Assembly (NCBI GenBank): GCA_040753795.1
Contig: JBFMDX010000004.1
Location: forward strand, 186,001 to 250,000
Reading direction: 5' to 3'
Origin: Thermodesulfobacteriota bacterium
Lineage (GTDB): Bacteria; Desulfobacterota; Desulfobacteria; Desulfobacterales; Desulfosudaceae
Length of the DNA stretch: 64,000 nt
Part shown: positions 42,120 to 51,986 of the stretch, in pieces
How the letters are laid out: every line of letters begins with the position of its first letter
How positions within the stretch are numbered: position 1 is the stretch's first letter
Notes under the pieces: model-generated
Told to the model about the DNA's origin: nothing
Database searches by the model: none
What the model saw: the letters and a program-made list of their open reading frames with translations, nothing else
Made by a program: the position numbers and the translations under genes

Positions 42120-44027
42120 TTGGAACAATTCGTTCTCGGCACGGCCGGCCATATCGATCACGGCAAATCCAGCTTTGTCAAGGCGCTCACCGGCACCGAC
42201 CCGGATCGGCTGGAGGAGGAAAAGCGCCGGGGGATAACCATTGACCTGGGGTTTGCCTCCCTGCGCCTGCCGGGGGGGCAACGGGTCGGTATCGTCGACG
42301 TGCCCGGTCATGAAAAATTCATCAAGAACATGGTGGCCGGGGCGTCCGGCATTGACCTGGTCGCCATGATCATCGCCGCCGACGAAGGCGTCATGCCTCA
42401 AACCCGTGAGCATCTGGACATCTGCACCCTTCTGGGCATTTCCCACGGCCTGGTGGTCCTGACCAAGATCGATATGGTGGATGAGGAAATGCTGGCCCTG
42501 GTCCGGGAAGATATCGCCGATTTCACCCGGGGCACCTTTCTGGACGGCGCGCCGGTCCTGCCGGTTTCCTCCCTGACCGGCCAGGGCGTGGCCGATTTTC
42601 CCCAAATCGTGGCCGACATTGTGGCCAGGATCCCGGAGCGCGCCCAGAACGGTCTGCTGCGCCTGCCGGTCGATCGCGTGTTTTCCATGAAGGGATTCGG
42701 AACGGTCATTACCGGGACGCTGATTTCAGGAGAGATCAAGGCCGGTGAAGGGATCCAGATCTATCCTTCCGACGTTCAGTCCAAGGTCCGCGGGCTGCAG
42801 GTCCATGGTCAACAGGTGGATGCAGCCGGAACCGGCATGCGGACGGCGGTCAACTTTCAGGGAATTGACAAGGAAAATGTTGCCCGCGGCAATGTCTTGA
42901 GCCGGCCTGGCGCCTTGACGCCCAGCTATATGCTGGATGTTTTTTTTAAATATCTGGGCGGAAACGCCAAGGCGCTGAAAAACCGGACGGCGGTACGGGT
43001 ATATTCCGGCACCGGGGAATTTACCGGCAATATTATTCTCCTGGACCGGGATGAACTGGAGCCCGGGGAGAACGCGCCGGTTCAGTTGCGTTTAAAAACC
43101 CCGGTGGTATGCGTCAGAGACGATCGCATTGTCGTCCGCACGCTTTCTCCGGTCAGGACCATCGGCGGCGGCCGCGTGGTCAACCCGGTGCCGCCGAAAC
43201 ATCGCCGCTACCGGCAGGCCCTGGCCGAGGCCATGGAAAAACTGCGCGGAAGCTCTCTGGAAGAACTCATTCTATTTCAGTGCCGGCAGGCCCGTGAACA
43301 GGGCGTCGCTTTTTCCGTCCTGAAAGTCATGACCAACACCAGCGACCGGGTGCTGCAGCAGACGCTGGAAGCGCTGCTGTCGGCCCGTAAGCTTATTCTG
43401 GCGGACAAGGACCGCCGGATTTATGTCCATCATCTGCTGGTGGAGGAGACGGCCCAAACGGTACTGGAGACCCTGCAGCGGTTTCACCAGGACAATCCGT
43501 TGAAAAAAGGCATGTCCCGGCAGGAAATCAAATCCCGCCTGGCCCGGCAGTCCGGGGAAAAAATCGTGGAGCTGGTTTTTATCCGCCTGATGAAGGAAGG
43601 AAAAATCACCCAGGAGGAGGACGTGATCCGGCTGGCCGGACATGCCGTGTCTCTGCCGTCGGCTCATGCCGAAATCCGGCGGAAGGTTCTGGATCTTTAC
43701 AACAGCGCCGCGCTCGCCCCCCCGGTCGTCAAGGAGTTGCTGGCGGAATTCCGCCCGGATGACGCCCGGGCGGTCAAGGAGGTGCTGACGCATCTGGCGG
43801 AAGAAGGCCAGCTGATCAAAGTGAAGGAAGACCTATATTTTCCGGCCGCCGTTATTGAGGAGTTGAAACAGCGATTGATTGATTTTCTGAAAAAAAATGA
43901 GAAAATATCGACGCCGGAATTTAAGGAAATGACAAATGTTTCCAGGAAGTATACAATACCGCTGATTGAATATTTTGACTCCCGCAAAGTGACGATTCGC
44001 ATTGGCGACATGAGAAAGCTCAGATAA
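42120..44027 (+). CDS. selB: Selenocysteine-specific elongation factor SelB
   Basis: 635 residues from TTG 42120 with AAAGGAG at ideal spacing. EF-Tu-like GTPase: GHIDHGKSS (10-18), [25 protein letters not shown]; then domains 2-3 and a C-terminal run of winged helices (from about 370) that binds the SECIS hairpin. Delivers Sec-tRNA to UGA codons. Its position between two UGA-interrupted genes is strong support that both are selenoproteins. Confidence 0.96.
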   Translation: MEQFVLGTAGHIDHGKSSFVKALTGTDPDRLEEEKRRGITIDLGFASLRLPGGQRVGIVDVPGHEKFIKNMVAGASGIDLVAMIIAADEGVMPQTREHLDICTLLGISHGLVVLTKIDMVDEEMLALVREDIADFTRGTFLDGAPVLPVSSLTGQGVADFPQIVADIVARIPERAQNGLLRLPVDRVFSMKGFGTVITGTLISGEIKAGEGIQIYPSDVQSKVRGLQVHGQQVDAAGTGMRTAVNFQGIDKENVARGNVLSRPGALTPSYMLDVFFKYLGGNAKALKNRTAVRVYSGTGEFTGNIILLDRDELEPGENAPVQLRLKTPVVCVRDDRIVVRTLSPVRTIGGGRVVNPVPPKHRRYRQALAEAMEKLRGSSLEELILFQCRQAREQGVAFSVLKVMTNTSDRVLQQTLEALLSARKLILADKDRRIYVHHLLVEETAQTVLETLQRFHQDNPLKKGMSRQEIKSRLARQSGEKIVELVFIRLMKEGKITQEEDVIRLAGHAVSLPSAHAEIRRKVLDLYNSAALAPPVVKELLAEFRPDDARAVKEVLTHLAEEGQLIKVKEDLYFPAAVIEELKQRLIDFLKKNEKISTPEFKEMTNVSRKYTIPLIEYFDSRKVTIRIGDMRKLR

Positions 44028-44049
44028 TGGATCGAAATGGAGAGATGAT

Positions 44050-45231
44050 ATGATGAAGATGCTTGACCGCAAACAGGGCGAAGCAGAGAAGGGCAATTTT
44101 GCCGTTTTTTTCTGGGTGCGGGTGGTGGCCGGGTTGGTCGTCGCGGTTGCCGTGATCTGGATAACGGCGACGGTTCTTAACTTTGTGGGCAGGATCGGGA
44201 CCGGTCATGAGGGCCAGGCAACGGCTTCCGGCGACAGCCATGGGAAGACGGCCGAAGCCAGTCACCCCGCCACGGATCTTCATCCCGGGCAGGCGGAGGA
44301 ACCCGTCGAAGAAGAATCCGGTCACCGGAGCGCCGAATCGGCCGAAAGCCCGGCCGCCGATGATGAGGGGGTCTCCACCCACGAGACCGAGCGTCCGGCC
44401 ACGGTAGCCAAAACGGCCGGACATGGTGTGGCGGTTCATGGCGCCGCGGCCGTAAGCGAAAAAACCGCTGAAATGCCCAGGGTCAAGGGCGTGGCTTTTC
44501 TGGATGCCATGATCAAGCCCATGGAGCTTGAATTGAAGAAAAGGGCCTGGGGGTGGCGGCCCAACGACATAATCGAGTTTACCGATAATGTGAATAATTT
44601 TCAGCTGGGGGTGCTGGAGGCGACGAGACGGGCGTCGACACGGCTGGCGGAACGGATTTCCCGGACAGGCACAACCAACACCCTGGACGAAAATCTGGAA
44701 AGGGCCATGAACGACTTTATGATCGCTCCCGACAGTTTCATGCTGCCGTCGGCTGAATCAAAATACGGAGAAGGGTTGAAAGAGCTCCGGGCCTATCAGG
44801 CGCGACTGCTCTCCGGGGAAGCCGATTTTTATACCCGGGCGGACAATTTAATTCCTCTGCTGGTGGCCTTCGCCGACCTGCTGGGAAGTTGTGATGACAA
44901 TCTGGTCAAAGCAACGGAAAAAAACGGCCAGCCGGTCAGCACCTTCGCGGCGGATAATTATTTTTACTACGCCAAGGGCGTTGCCAGCACCATATTGCCG
45001 ATTCTCGAAGCCGTGGCCGAGGATTTTGAGGAAACATTAACCACCCGCAGGGCCACGGACGTGCTGCTTCACGCTATTCATGCCTGCCATGAAGCTTCAG
45101 GGATTGAGCCTCTGGTTGTACTGGAAAGCGACCTGGACAGTATTTTTGCCAACCATCGGACCAATATGGCGGCCCACATCAGCCATGCCCGGTTTTATCT
45201 GGACGTGCTGGCGGCAACCCTGTCGACCTGA
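44050..45231 (+). CDS. DUF2333 family protein
   Basis: 393 residues. One transmembrane segment (about 16-42) near the N-terminus, a low-complexity Glu/Ala/His linker to about 145, then a conserved helical domain (MIKPMELELKKRAWGWRPNDIIEFTDNVNNFQLGVLEATRRASTRLAERISR...) characteristic of DUF2333. Inner-membrane anchored, domain outside the cytoplasm. Follows selB by 22 bp. Function unknown. Confidence 0.78.
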   Translation: MMKMLDRKQGEAEKGNFAVFFWVRVVAGLVVAVAVIWITATVLNFVGRIGTGHEGQATASGDSHGKTAEASHPATDLHPGQAEEPVEEESGHRSAESAESPAADDEGVSTHETERPATVAKTAGHGVAVHGAAAVSEKTAEMPRVKGVAFLDAMIKPMELELKKRAWGWRPNDIIEFTDNVNNFQLGVLEATRRASTRLAERISRTGTTNTLDENLERAMNDFMIAPDSFMLPSAESKYGEGLKELRAYQARLLSGEADFYTRADNLIPLLVAFADLLGSCDDNLVKATEKNGQPVSTFAADNYFYYAKGVASTILPILEAVAEDFEETLTTRRATDVLLHAIHACHEASGIEPLVVLESDLDSIFANHRTNMAAHISHARFYLDVLAATLST

Positions 45232-45318
45232 TGAAGTCCGATCAGTTATCGGCAGCAAAAAGGTCAGGAAGCCATAAAAACGAATCGGTATCGGATTAAA
45301 ACGAATTAAAGGGGGTTT

Positions 45319-45909
45319 ATGATGATGAAAAAGGCATGCATTATATTCGTTCTGCTGCTTATTCTGGCGCCGGCGGCCGGGGCTGCAGTCGTGTCCGGCG
45401 TTACGCTGCCGGATACGATAACCGTGGAAGGCCAGCAGCTGGTGTTAAACGGCGCCGGCATGAGAGAGAAAAAATTTCTGGTTGTTCCGGTCGATGTCTA
45501 TGTGGCCGGGTTGTATCTGAAAAGCAAGACATCGGCGGCCCAGGCCATCATCGATGCCGATGAAACTATGATGCTGAAGATTCAAATTGTTTCCAGTCAC
45601 CTGACCGCGGAGAAATTCAAGAACGCGACCCTGGAGGGCTTTCAGGAATCCACCGGCGGGAACACAGGGCCCATTCAGAAAGAAATCGACCTTTTCATGA
45701 AGGCCTTCGCGGAAGAAATCAAGCAGGGTGATGTTTTTGACATTCAATATGTAAAAGACAAGGGCGTGCTGGTTTATAAAAACGGGAAAACCACGCCCGA
45801 GGTGCTGGTTCCCGGTCTGAACGTGAAAAAGGCGCTGTTCGGCATCTGGCTGGGAAAAAGGACGGAAAGTTATCTCCAGGTGCTGGCGACGAAGCTGCTG
45901 GGAAAATAA
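45319..45909 (+). CDS. Chalcone isomerase-like exported protein
   Basis: 196 residues with AAGGGGG before ATG 45319. Signal peptide (about 1-24, cut after AAGA), then the chalcone-isomerase-like fold: LVLNGAGMREKKFLVVPVDVYVAGLYL, and KALFGIWLGKRTESYLQ near the end. Bacterial members are probably fatty acid- or lipid-binding rather than isomerases. A bidirectional terminator follows. Confidence 0.85.
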   Translation: MMMKKACIIFVLLLILAPAAGAAVVSGVTLPDTITVEGQQLVLNGAGMREKKFLVVPVDVYVAGLYLKSKTSAAQAIIDADETMMLKIQIVSSHLTAEKFKNATLEGFQESTGGNTGPIQKEIDLFMKAFAEEIKQGDVFDIQYVKDKGVLVYKNGKTTPEVLVPGLNVKKALFGIWLGKRTESYLQVLATKLLGK

Positions 45910-45932
45910 CAAGATAAGGTCGGCTGAAAAGC

Positions 45933-45970
45933 GGGGGTATCTCTTTTAGAGGTACCCCTTACTTTTTTTT
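45933..45970. terminator. Terminator between convergent genes
   Basis: GGGGTA-x-CTCT/AGAG-x-TACCCC stem followed on the + strand by TTAC and eight T; on the - strand by CGCTTTT. It overlaps the last codons of the receiver gene, serving both sides. Confidence 0.88.
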
Positions 45971-46365
45971 CGGTCTGACTGTTCCCCCTGCAGACGACGC
46001 AATTTTTCAAACGCCCCGTCAATCGCCTGTTTGAGCGTATGAGAGTTGGATGGTTTGCTTAAATAACCGTCAAAACCGCAGGCCTCGAGTTTCTGCTCAT
46101 CAAAAGAGGCGATGTATCCGGACAGGGCGTAAATGATAACGTCCGGATGGATTTTTTTAATGCGGCGGCACAGTTCCAGACCATCCATTCCCGGCAGGCT
46201 CAAATCGGTAATCATCAGCGGGAAAAATTCCGTTTTAAGTATTTCCAGCGCTGTTTCAGAGGAGTCGGCGGTTTGAACGGCATAGCCGATCTTAGGGATA
46301 AACCGCTCCATGATATCCCGCTGGGAGGCTTCATCGTCGATGAATAATATCTTTTTTTCGATCAT
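45946..46365 (-). CDS. Stand-alone response-regulator receiver domain
   Basis: 139 residues. KKILFIDDEASQRD (D10, D11), phosphoacceptor D54 in LMITDLSLPGMDG, ALSGY and LSKPSN (Lys near 105). No output domain, so it acts as a phospho-relay or CheY-like switch. Partner kinase not in the neighbourhood. Confidence 0.92.
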   Translation of the reverse strand: MIEKKILFIDDEASQRDIMERFIPKIGYAVQTADSSETALEILKTEFFPLMITDLSLPGMDGLELCRRIKKIHPDVIIYALSGYIASFDEQKLEACGFDGYLSKPSNSHTLKQAIDGAFEKLRRLQGEQSDRKKSKGYL

Positions 46366-46526
46366 CTGCCCCCCTGGTAGCCGTCAAATCTGTATAGCAT
46401 TCTGAATAATTTTCAGGAGAACGCCCGGATCGTCCGCTTGTATGATACCGACAGGCCTTGACCTGATCGGGCTGCGGTCGATGGCGCGGCACGGCATATC
46501 CCCAGGCCGCCACCCGTCAGCCAGCT

Positions 46527-46694
46527 TTATTTGCGGGTTTCCGCCTCGGCTTCTTTTAACCGCCGGATAAATTCCCTGGCTTCCTCCTCGGTTCCGAACC
46601 GTCTTTTTTCGTATGCGGAATCCCTTTCAATAGTCACAATAACAGACACGATTTCTCCGTTTTTGTTTTTTTCCCTGGAAAGTTTCGCCTCCAT
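46527..46694 (-). CDS. Small conserved-looking protein, 55 residues
   Basis: Starts immediately after the stop of the B12-radical SAM gene (TAA then ATG), with GGAGGAAGG just upstream, so translation is coupled. Product MEAKLSREKNKNGEIVSVIV then a beta strand-helix with RRFGTEEEAREFIRRLKEAEAE. A compact beta-alpha mini-protein of unknown role; coupling suggests a partner of the radical SAM protein. Confidence 0.6.
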   Translation of the reverse strand: MEAKLSREKNKNGEIVSVIVTIERDSAYEKRRFGTEEEAREFIRRLKEAEAETRK

Positions 46695-48506
46695 TTACCT
46701 TCCTCCGCCGTTGTTTTCGGTAAACTGTCCGATGTAGTCACGAAATTGATGTTTTATTTCCGGATTGGCTTCGTTGTCGTAAAGTCGTTCGAAAATCCCC
46801 CGGACACCGTGTCTTGAAGTGACCAGGGAGTCCCCTTGTTCCTTGTAAAGGCTTACCGCCGTCTGGGATATGGCCGAGCACAGCGCGTCCAGAAACCGCT
46901 GCTTCACGCGCAAGCCCTCGCCGTTTTTGGTCGGATGAAGCAGGGACCGTAAAAAGATGGCCGATGAATTGCTGATGGCGGCCAGGGGGGAACCGATTTT
47001 TTTGGTGGCTTCATAGACCATGGCGGCAATGATCAGCGGGCTGTTGCGCAGCGAATCCGGGGGTTGTTTGTTGGTTTCCCCCAGGTCGGCGATGCACAAC
47101 GAAATGAAGTATTCCATGGTCCCTTTTTTACCGTATAGATAGCTTCCGTTGACCTGGCTTTCGTTAAAGAAGATGGATCCCGGCAGATCGGTAATGGTGC
47201 TGGGCTGAACACCGATTTTGTTTTTCGTGCAGAATGCGGCCACCCGGGTGCCGGTGTTATCGGAAATGGAGTTGAAATAATCGTAGGGCAGCCCGAAAAT
47301 AAAGGAACCGTGGATGGAAATGCCGTGGGCATGTATTTTTTTTATTTTAGACCGGTAATATTCTTCCACCGATAGACCGCTTTTTTCAATGTCTCCGACA
47401 ATGTGTTTGTTGATGTATTTCAAATTGCGAAGGTCAAGGGATTCCAGGCCGATAAAAAAGTGGGTACCGCCCGATCGCCGGATTTTTTTCAGCAGGTCGG
47501 CGTCGTTGGCTACGTCTATGGAAATCTGAACCGCGTAATTGATGCACAGGTCGCTGTCGATGATCTTGTCCAGCATGGTTAACAGGTTCTTTTTCCCCAG
47601 CAGCAGGTTGTCCGGCGTAAAGAAATAGTAGCGGTTTGTAAAATCGGGCTTTTCTTTCTGGGAGGATTTCAGTTCCTCGACAAAATCATCCGGATCCCTA
47701 AGCCGTAAGGCGCGTTGTTTTTTAGGCAGTGTCGAAATGGAGCAGAAGTTGCAGGAAAAGGGACAGCCCGTATGGGGCGCCACCGGATTGATCCGGAAGT
47801 CCTTAAGCGGGGTATGCCGGATTAAGGGTAACCGCTGCAGCAGGTTGATTTTTAACGGGGTCAGCGGCTCCACGTTGGGAAAATCTCCCCAGACGCCGTT
47901 TTCAATCAGCTTATAACCGGTATATTCGGGCTTGAGGGTCCCGGTTTTGAGGTTGTCCAGAATTTCACTGATAACAATGGAGTCACCCGCGCCCTTGACA
48001 ATGGAGACAAGTTCCGGGTGGGGAACATGCTCCCGGATAAAGGTGTCCACATCCTCGGCCGAGGTGGAGACGTGAATCCCTCCCAGAACAACCGGGATCT
48101 CGGCATGGTTGAGTACGATGGCCGCGGCCGCGGCCGCCGGAAAATTGGAGCTCATGGATGTGATGAAGACCGCCCGGGGCCGGCGCTGTTTTTCCTTGAT
48201 CACCGCGGAAAACAGCTTTCTTTTTCCATCCAGCATGACCACCAGATGATCCTTGGCCAGTCTGGCCAGCTGGTTCTGGATGTAAACGGCGGAGTACATT
48301 TCGATGGCCAGGGTGTCCACCATGGTCATGCGCTGCTTGCCTGTGTGAAAGTCTATATATTCTAAAAAGTTGGCGGGGGTTATCGGTTTTTTCTGCTTTC
48401 CCGAAAGATAGCAGACGATATCGACGGGTGAAAGACCTGCTGACGGAAGCAGATCCATGAGGGAATACGTCAGCGGGTTATATACGATAAAATAGTTAAG
48501 CGGCAT
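46695..48506 (-). CDS. B12-binding domain radical SAM protein
   Basis: 603 residues. A cobalamin-binding-like Rossmann region (RAVFITSMSSNFPAAAA, VVLGGIHVSTSAEDVD, about 110-180) is followed by the radical SAM core with C248-x3-C252-x2-C255 (GCPFSCNFCSIS), GGTHFFIGLESLD and GISIHGSFIFGLPYD. The helical C-terminus is unassigned. The class includes P-methyltransferases, hopanoid and lipid-modifying enzymes; substrate not readable. Confidence 0.85.
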   Translation of the reverse strand: MPLNYFIVYNPLTYSLMDLLPSAGLSPVDIVCYLSGKQKKPITPANFLEYIDFHTGKQRMTMVDTLAIEMYSAVYIQNQLARLAKDHLVVMLDGKRKLFSAVIKEKQRRPRAVFITSMSSNFPAAAAAAIVLNHAEIPVVLGGIHVSTSAEDVDTFIREHVPHPELVSIVKGAGDSIVISEILDNLKTGTLKPEYTGYKLIENGVWGDFPNVEPLTPLKINLLQRLPLIRHTPLKDFRINPVAPHTGCPFSCNFCSISTLPKKQRALRLRDPDDFVEELKSSQKEKPDFTNRYYFFTPDNLLLGKKNLLTMLDKIIDSDLCINYAVQISIDVANDADLLKKIRRSGGTHFFIGLESLDLRNLKYINKHIVGDIEKSGLSVEEYYRSKIKKIHAHGISIHGSFIFGLPYDYFNSISDNTGTRVAAFCTKNKIGVQPSTITDLPGSIFFNESQVNGSYLYGKKGTMEYFISLCIADLGETNKQPPDSLRNSPLIIAAMVYEATKKIGSPLAAISNSSAIFLRSLLHPTKNGEGLRVKQRFLDALCSAISQTAVSLYKEQGDSLVTSRHGVRGIFERLYDNEANPEIKHQFRDYIGQFTENNGGGR

Positions 48507-48683
48507 AACCGGAAAACCCTGCCGGCGAGCGGCCGGCTATTATTGATAAACACGCACTTATAACACAAGTAACACCGTTTTTGCAATACGGGATGATGTT
48601 TTTTGCGATAAAAAGTTATGGCCGGACGCGTTTTTGTGTGATAGAAAGCTGATAATAAAAAAGATTTCATGAAGGAGGGCAAT

Positions 48684-49874
48684 ATGACGTTGCCGGTCTG
48701 TCCCGGTTTTCAATGGAGCGGTGTTTCCGCCGGCATTAAGCCCGGAGGAGACAAGGACCTGGGGATGATTCTGTCCAACATGCCGGCCCGGGCCGCGGCC
48801 GTGTTCACCAAGAACCGGGTCAAGGCGGCACCGGTTCAGCTGGACCTTGAGCGTATTGTCTCCGGAATATGCCAGGCGGTTATTGTCAACAGCGGCAATG
48901 CCAACTGCTGCACCGGTGAGCAGGGGATGGGGGACGCCCGGCTGATGACCCGGCTGGTGGCCGAGGAACTGGGTATAGACGAGGAGTGGGTCCTGGTCGC
49001 GTCCACCGGCGTCATTGGCGTGCCCATGCCCATGGACAAGGTAACGGCCGCCGTTCCCAAAGCGGTGGAAGCCCTGTCTCCCGACGGATTCATTGATTTT
49101 GCCACCAGTATTCTTACCACGGATCAGTTTCCCAAAACCGTTACCCAGGTCTTCCAGATGGATGACGGCAGCGAGTTTTCCATCACCGCCGCGGCCAAGG
49201 GCGCCGGCATGATCCATCCCGACATGGCCACCATGCTCTGTTTCGTCTGCACGGACATCCAGGCCGCGCCGGAGGCGCTGGCCACGATCCTGGGCCGGGC
49301 GGTGGATTACTCCTTTAACCGGATAACGGTGGACGGGGATACCAGCACCAACGACACGGTCATGATCATGGCCAGCGGCATGAGTGAGGCCGACCTGGGT
49401 ACGGATTCGAACCGGAACCGGTTTCAGCAGGCCCTGGATGAAGTGCTGCTGGAAATCGCCAAAATGATTGTCCGGGATGGAGAGGGAGCCACCAAGCTGG
49501 TCGAAGTCAACGTGCGGGGCGCCCATTCCGCGGAGGAGGCGCGGCGGGCGGCCCAGGTCGTGGCCGGATCGCCCCTGGTGAAAACGGCTTTTTTCGGTGA
49601 GGATGTCAACTGGGGCCGGATCATGGCTGCCGTCGGCCGGTCCGGGGTTGAAATGAAGCCCGAAAAACTCGATATTTTTTATGATACCGTCCAGGTGGTC
49701 AGCCACGGCCGCGGTTGCGGGGCAGCCGCTGAAGCGGCGGCGGGAAAAGTGATCCGGCAGAGCGAGATGACCCTGGTCATTGACCTCAACACCGGCGGGA
49801 CCGGCAACGCTTCAATGTTTACCTCCGATCTGACCCTGGATTACGTGAAGCTGAATGCCCATTATCGTTCCTGA
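48684..49874 (+). CDS. argJ: Bifunctional ornithine acetyltransferase/N-acetylglutamate synthase ArgJ
   Basis: 396 residues from ATG 48684 with AAGGAGGG upstream. VNSGNANCCTG, AKGAGMIHPDMATMLCFVCTD with autoproteolysis/nucleophile T183, DGDTSTNDT and GRIMAAVGRSG are the ArgJ landmarks. The enzyme recycles the acetyl group from acetylornithine to glutamate in arginine synthesis. Precursor should split before T183. First gene of a coupled run with the pseudouridine synthase and alanine racemase. Confidence 0.96.
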   Translation: MTLPVCPGFQWSGVSAGIKPGGDKDLGMILSNMPARAAAVFTKNRVKAAPVQLDLERIVSGICQAVIVNSGNANCCTGEQGMGDARLMTRLVAEELGIDEEWVLVASTGVIGVPMPMDKVTAAVPKAVEALSPDGFIDFATSILTTDQFPKTVTQVFQMDDGSEFSITAAAKGAGMIHPDMATMLCFVCTDIQAAPEALATILGRAVDYSFNRITVDGDTSTNDTVMIMASGMSEADLGTDSNRNRFQQALDEVLLEIAKMIVRDGEGATKLVEVNVRGAHSAEEARRAAQVVAGSPLVKTAFFGEDVNWGRIMAAVGRSGVEMKPEKLDIFYDTVQVVSHGRGCGAAAEAAAGKVIRQSEMTLVIDLNTGGTGNASMFTSDLTLDYVKLNAHYRS

Positions 49875-50710
49875 TGACAAGACGTCTTTCTAAAGGGCTT
49901 CCGGCCTGCCGGCCCTTGAATCCTGTTCCCCGCCCGGAGCCGGATCCGGCAAGCGTCGGGGGAAAACCTGACCGTTTTATGCGTCTCCAGAAGTATATCG
50001 CTTCAGCGGGAGTCTGTTCCCGCCGGCAGGCTGAAACGTATATCAGCGACGGCCGGGTCGCCGTCAACGGCCAAGTGATCACCCGGATGGGCGTAACGAT
50101 TGACCCGGCCACGGCCACGGTCACGGTCGACGGCCGGGCCGTTGTTTTGGATCGGCCCCCAATTTATATCGCCCTGAACAAGCCGGCCGGGTATGTCAGC
50201 AGCTGCCGGCAACGGCAGGAGAAGACCATTCTGGAACTGGTCGATGTGTCCGAACGGATTTATCCGGTGGGGCGGCTGGACAAGGAGTCCACCGGCCTGA
50301 TCCTGCTGACCAACGACGGCGACCTGCATCTGGCCCTGTCCCATCCGTCGTTTGATCATGAAAAGGAGTACGATATCACGGTGGCGGCGCCCATCTCCGA
50401 CGACGACCTGGCCAAACTGCGCGAGGGCGTCCGGATCGACGGCCGGAAAACCCGTCCGGCAAAAGTGGCCCGGGTTTCGGAACGGCGGTTTCGAATGACG
50501 CTGCTGGAAGGCAGAAACCGGCAGATTCGAAAAATGACGGGCAGCCTGGGCCATCGCGTGGTCGCCCTGAAGCGCTTGAGAATGGGCGGCATAAAACTGG
50601 GAAACCTGAAAGAGGGACAATGGCGCCATCTGACCGACGCCGAACGGAAGTCCCTGTTGAGCCTCACGGGCGCGAAAAAAGATCCTGCGAAAGTGCGGAG
50701 CGGAAATTGA
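49874..50710 (+). CDS. RsuA/RluB-family rRNA pseudouridine synthase
   Basis: 278 residues from ATG 49874, whose A overlaps the argJ stop; the family start MRLQKYIASAGVCSRRQAE is at ATG 49979, so a 35-residue leader may be untranslated. S4 RNA-binding domain, then the catalytic GRLDKESTGLILLTNDG with the conserved Asp and LLEGRNRQIRKM. Modifies a uridine in 23S (RluB-like) or 16S rRNA. Confidence 0.9.
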   Translation: MTRRLSKGLPACRPLNPVPRPEPDPASVGGKPDRFMRLQKYIASAGVCSRRQAETYISDGRVAVNGQVITRMGVTIDPATATVTVDGRAVVLDRPPIYIALNKPAGYVSSCRQRQEKTILELVDVSERIYPVGRLDKESTGLILLTNDGDLHLALSHPSFDHEKEYDITVAAPISDDDLAKLREGVRIDGRKTRPAKVARVSERRFRMTLLEGRNRQIRKMTGSLGHRVVALKRLRMGGIKLGNLKEGQWRHLTDAERKSLLSLTGAKKDPAKVRSGN

Positions 50711-51846
50711 ATTTTTATTTTGCCTGGGCGGAAATTGATCTGACGGCGATCGCCCGCAACGTCCGTTCCTTGAAAAATTTTATCGGCAGCGACTGCCGGC
50801 TGATGGCCGTGGTCAAGGCCGACGGCTATGGCCACGGCATGGGCCGGGTGGCCAAAACCGCCCTTGAAAACGGCGCTTCCGCCCTGGCCGTGGCCAGGAT
50901 CGAGGAAGGCATCGGCCTGCGGGAGATGGGTGTCGCCGCGCCGATCCTGGTACTCGGTTACACCCCGGCGCGGCTCTGCCGGGAGCTGATCGGTCATGAC
51001 CTGATTCAGACGGTCTGGTCGGAAGACGACGCCCGGGCTTTTTCCCGGGAGGCCGCGGCCGCTGGAAGGACGCTGGCCGTCCATTTCAAGGTGGACACCG
51101 GCATGGGACGGCTGGGAAAAAGCCTTGTGTCGGGGGAAACGGCCGAAGCCGTCCGTGAAATGAGGGCCGTCAACGATCTGCCGGGCATCTCCCTTCAGGG
51201 CGTTTACACCCATTTTTCGTCCGCCGACGAGGCGGATAAAACTGGCGCCGCAGGGCAGCTGGCGCTTTTTTCGCGACTGACCGAAGCGCTGCCAGCGGCC
51301 GGGCTGTCTTCACTGCTCCGGCACGCCGCCAACAGCGCCGCCATCATTGACCTGCCGTCCTCTCATCTGGATATGGTCCGGGCCGGCATCGCCATGTACG
51401 GACTTTATCCTTCCGCCGCCGTCAGCCGGCGGGTATCGCTTGAGCCGGCCATGGCGCTGAAAACCCGCGTCATTCAACTCAAGCCGGTTGCGGCCGGAAC
51501 CGCGGTCAGCTACGGAGCCACTTATATCACGCCCCGGGCGACGGTCCTGGCAATCGTGCCCATCGGCTATGCCGAAGGATACAACCGCCTGCTCTCTTCC
51601 CGGGGGCACATGCTGGTGCGCGGCCGGCGGGCGCCGGTGGTCGGCCGTGTCTGCATGGACCTGACCGTCCTCGATGTCGGCGGCATTGAGGGGGTCCGGG
51701 TCGAGGACGAGGTGGTGGTCTTCGGCCGGCAGGGGGAGGAGCAGATCACCGTGGACGAGATCGCCGCCGCCCTGAACACCATCAACTATGAAGTCGTCAC
51801 CGCCGTCACCGACCGCGTCCCGCGGGTGTACTCCGAAAAAAAATGA
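50707..51846 (+). CDS. alr: Alanine racemase
   Basis: 379 residues from TTG 50707, overlapping the preceding stop (TTGA) with GGAGCGG upstream; an open frame runs to 50620 but without family sequence. PLP Lys37 in AVVKADGYGHG, HAANSAAI, MVRAGIAMYGLYP, VSYGATY with the Tyr base region and GRVCMDLTVLDV. Supplies D-alanine for peptidoglycan. Confidence 0.95.
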   Translation: MNFYFAWAEIDLTAIARNVRSLKNFIGSDCRLMAVVKADGYGHGMGRVAKTALENGASALAVARIEEGIGLREMGVAAPILVLGYTPARLCRELIGHDLIQTVWSEDDARAFSREAAAAGRTLAVHFKVDTGMGRLGKSLVSGETAEAVREMRAVNDLPGISLQGVYTHFSSADEADKTGAAGQLALFSRLTEALPAAGLSSLLRHAANSAAIIDLPSSHLDMVRAGIAMYGLYPSAAVSRRVSLEPAMALKTRVIQLKPVAAGTAVSYGATYITPRATVLAIVPIGYAEGYNRLLSSRGHMLVRGRRAPVVGRVCMDLTVLDVGGIEGVRVEDEVVVFGRQGEEQITVDEIAAALNTINYEVVTAVTDRVPRVYSEKK

Positions 51847-51986
51847 TTGTCATCCGGCCGGCCGTCTGATAAAAAAATAACTGCTTGTGATGGTCTTTTT
51901 TCCCCGGCTCTGAGAGCTCGCAACCGTTTTCCCGCGGTACATTAATTCGGTTTCGGAAACAGCGGACAACATACAGGAGAAGAACG

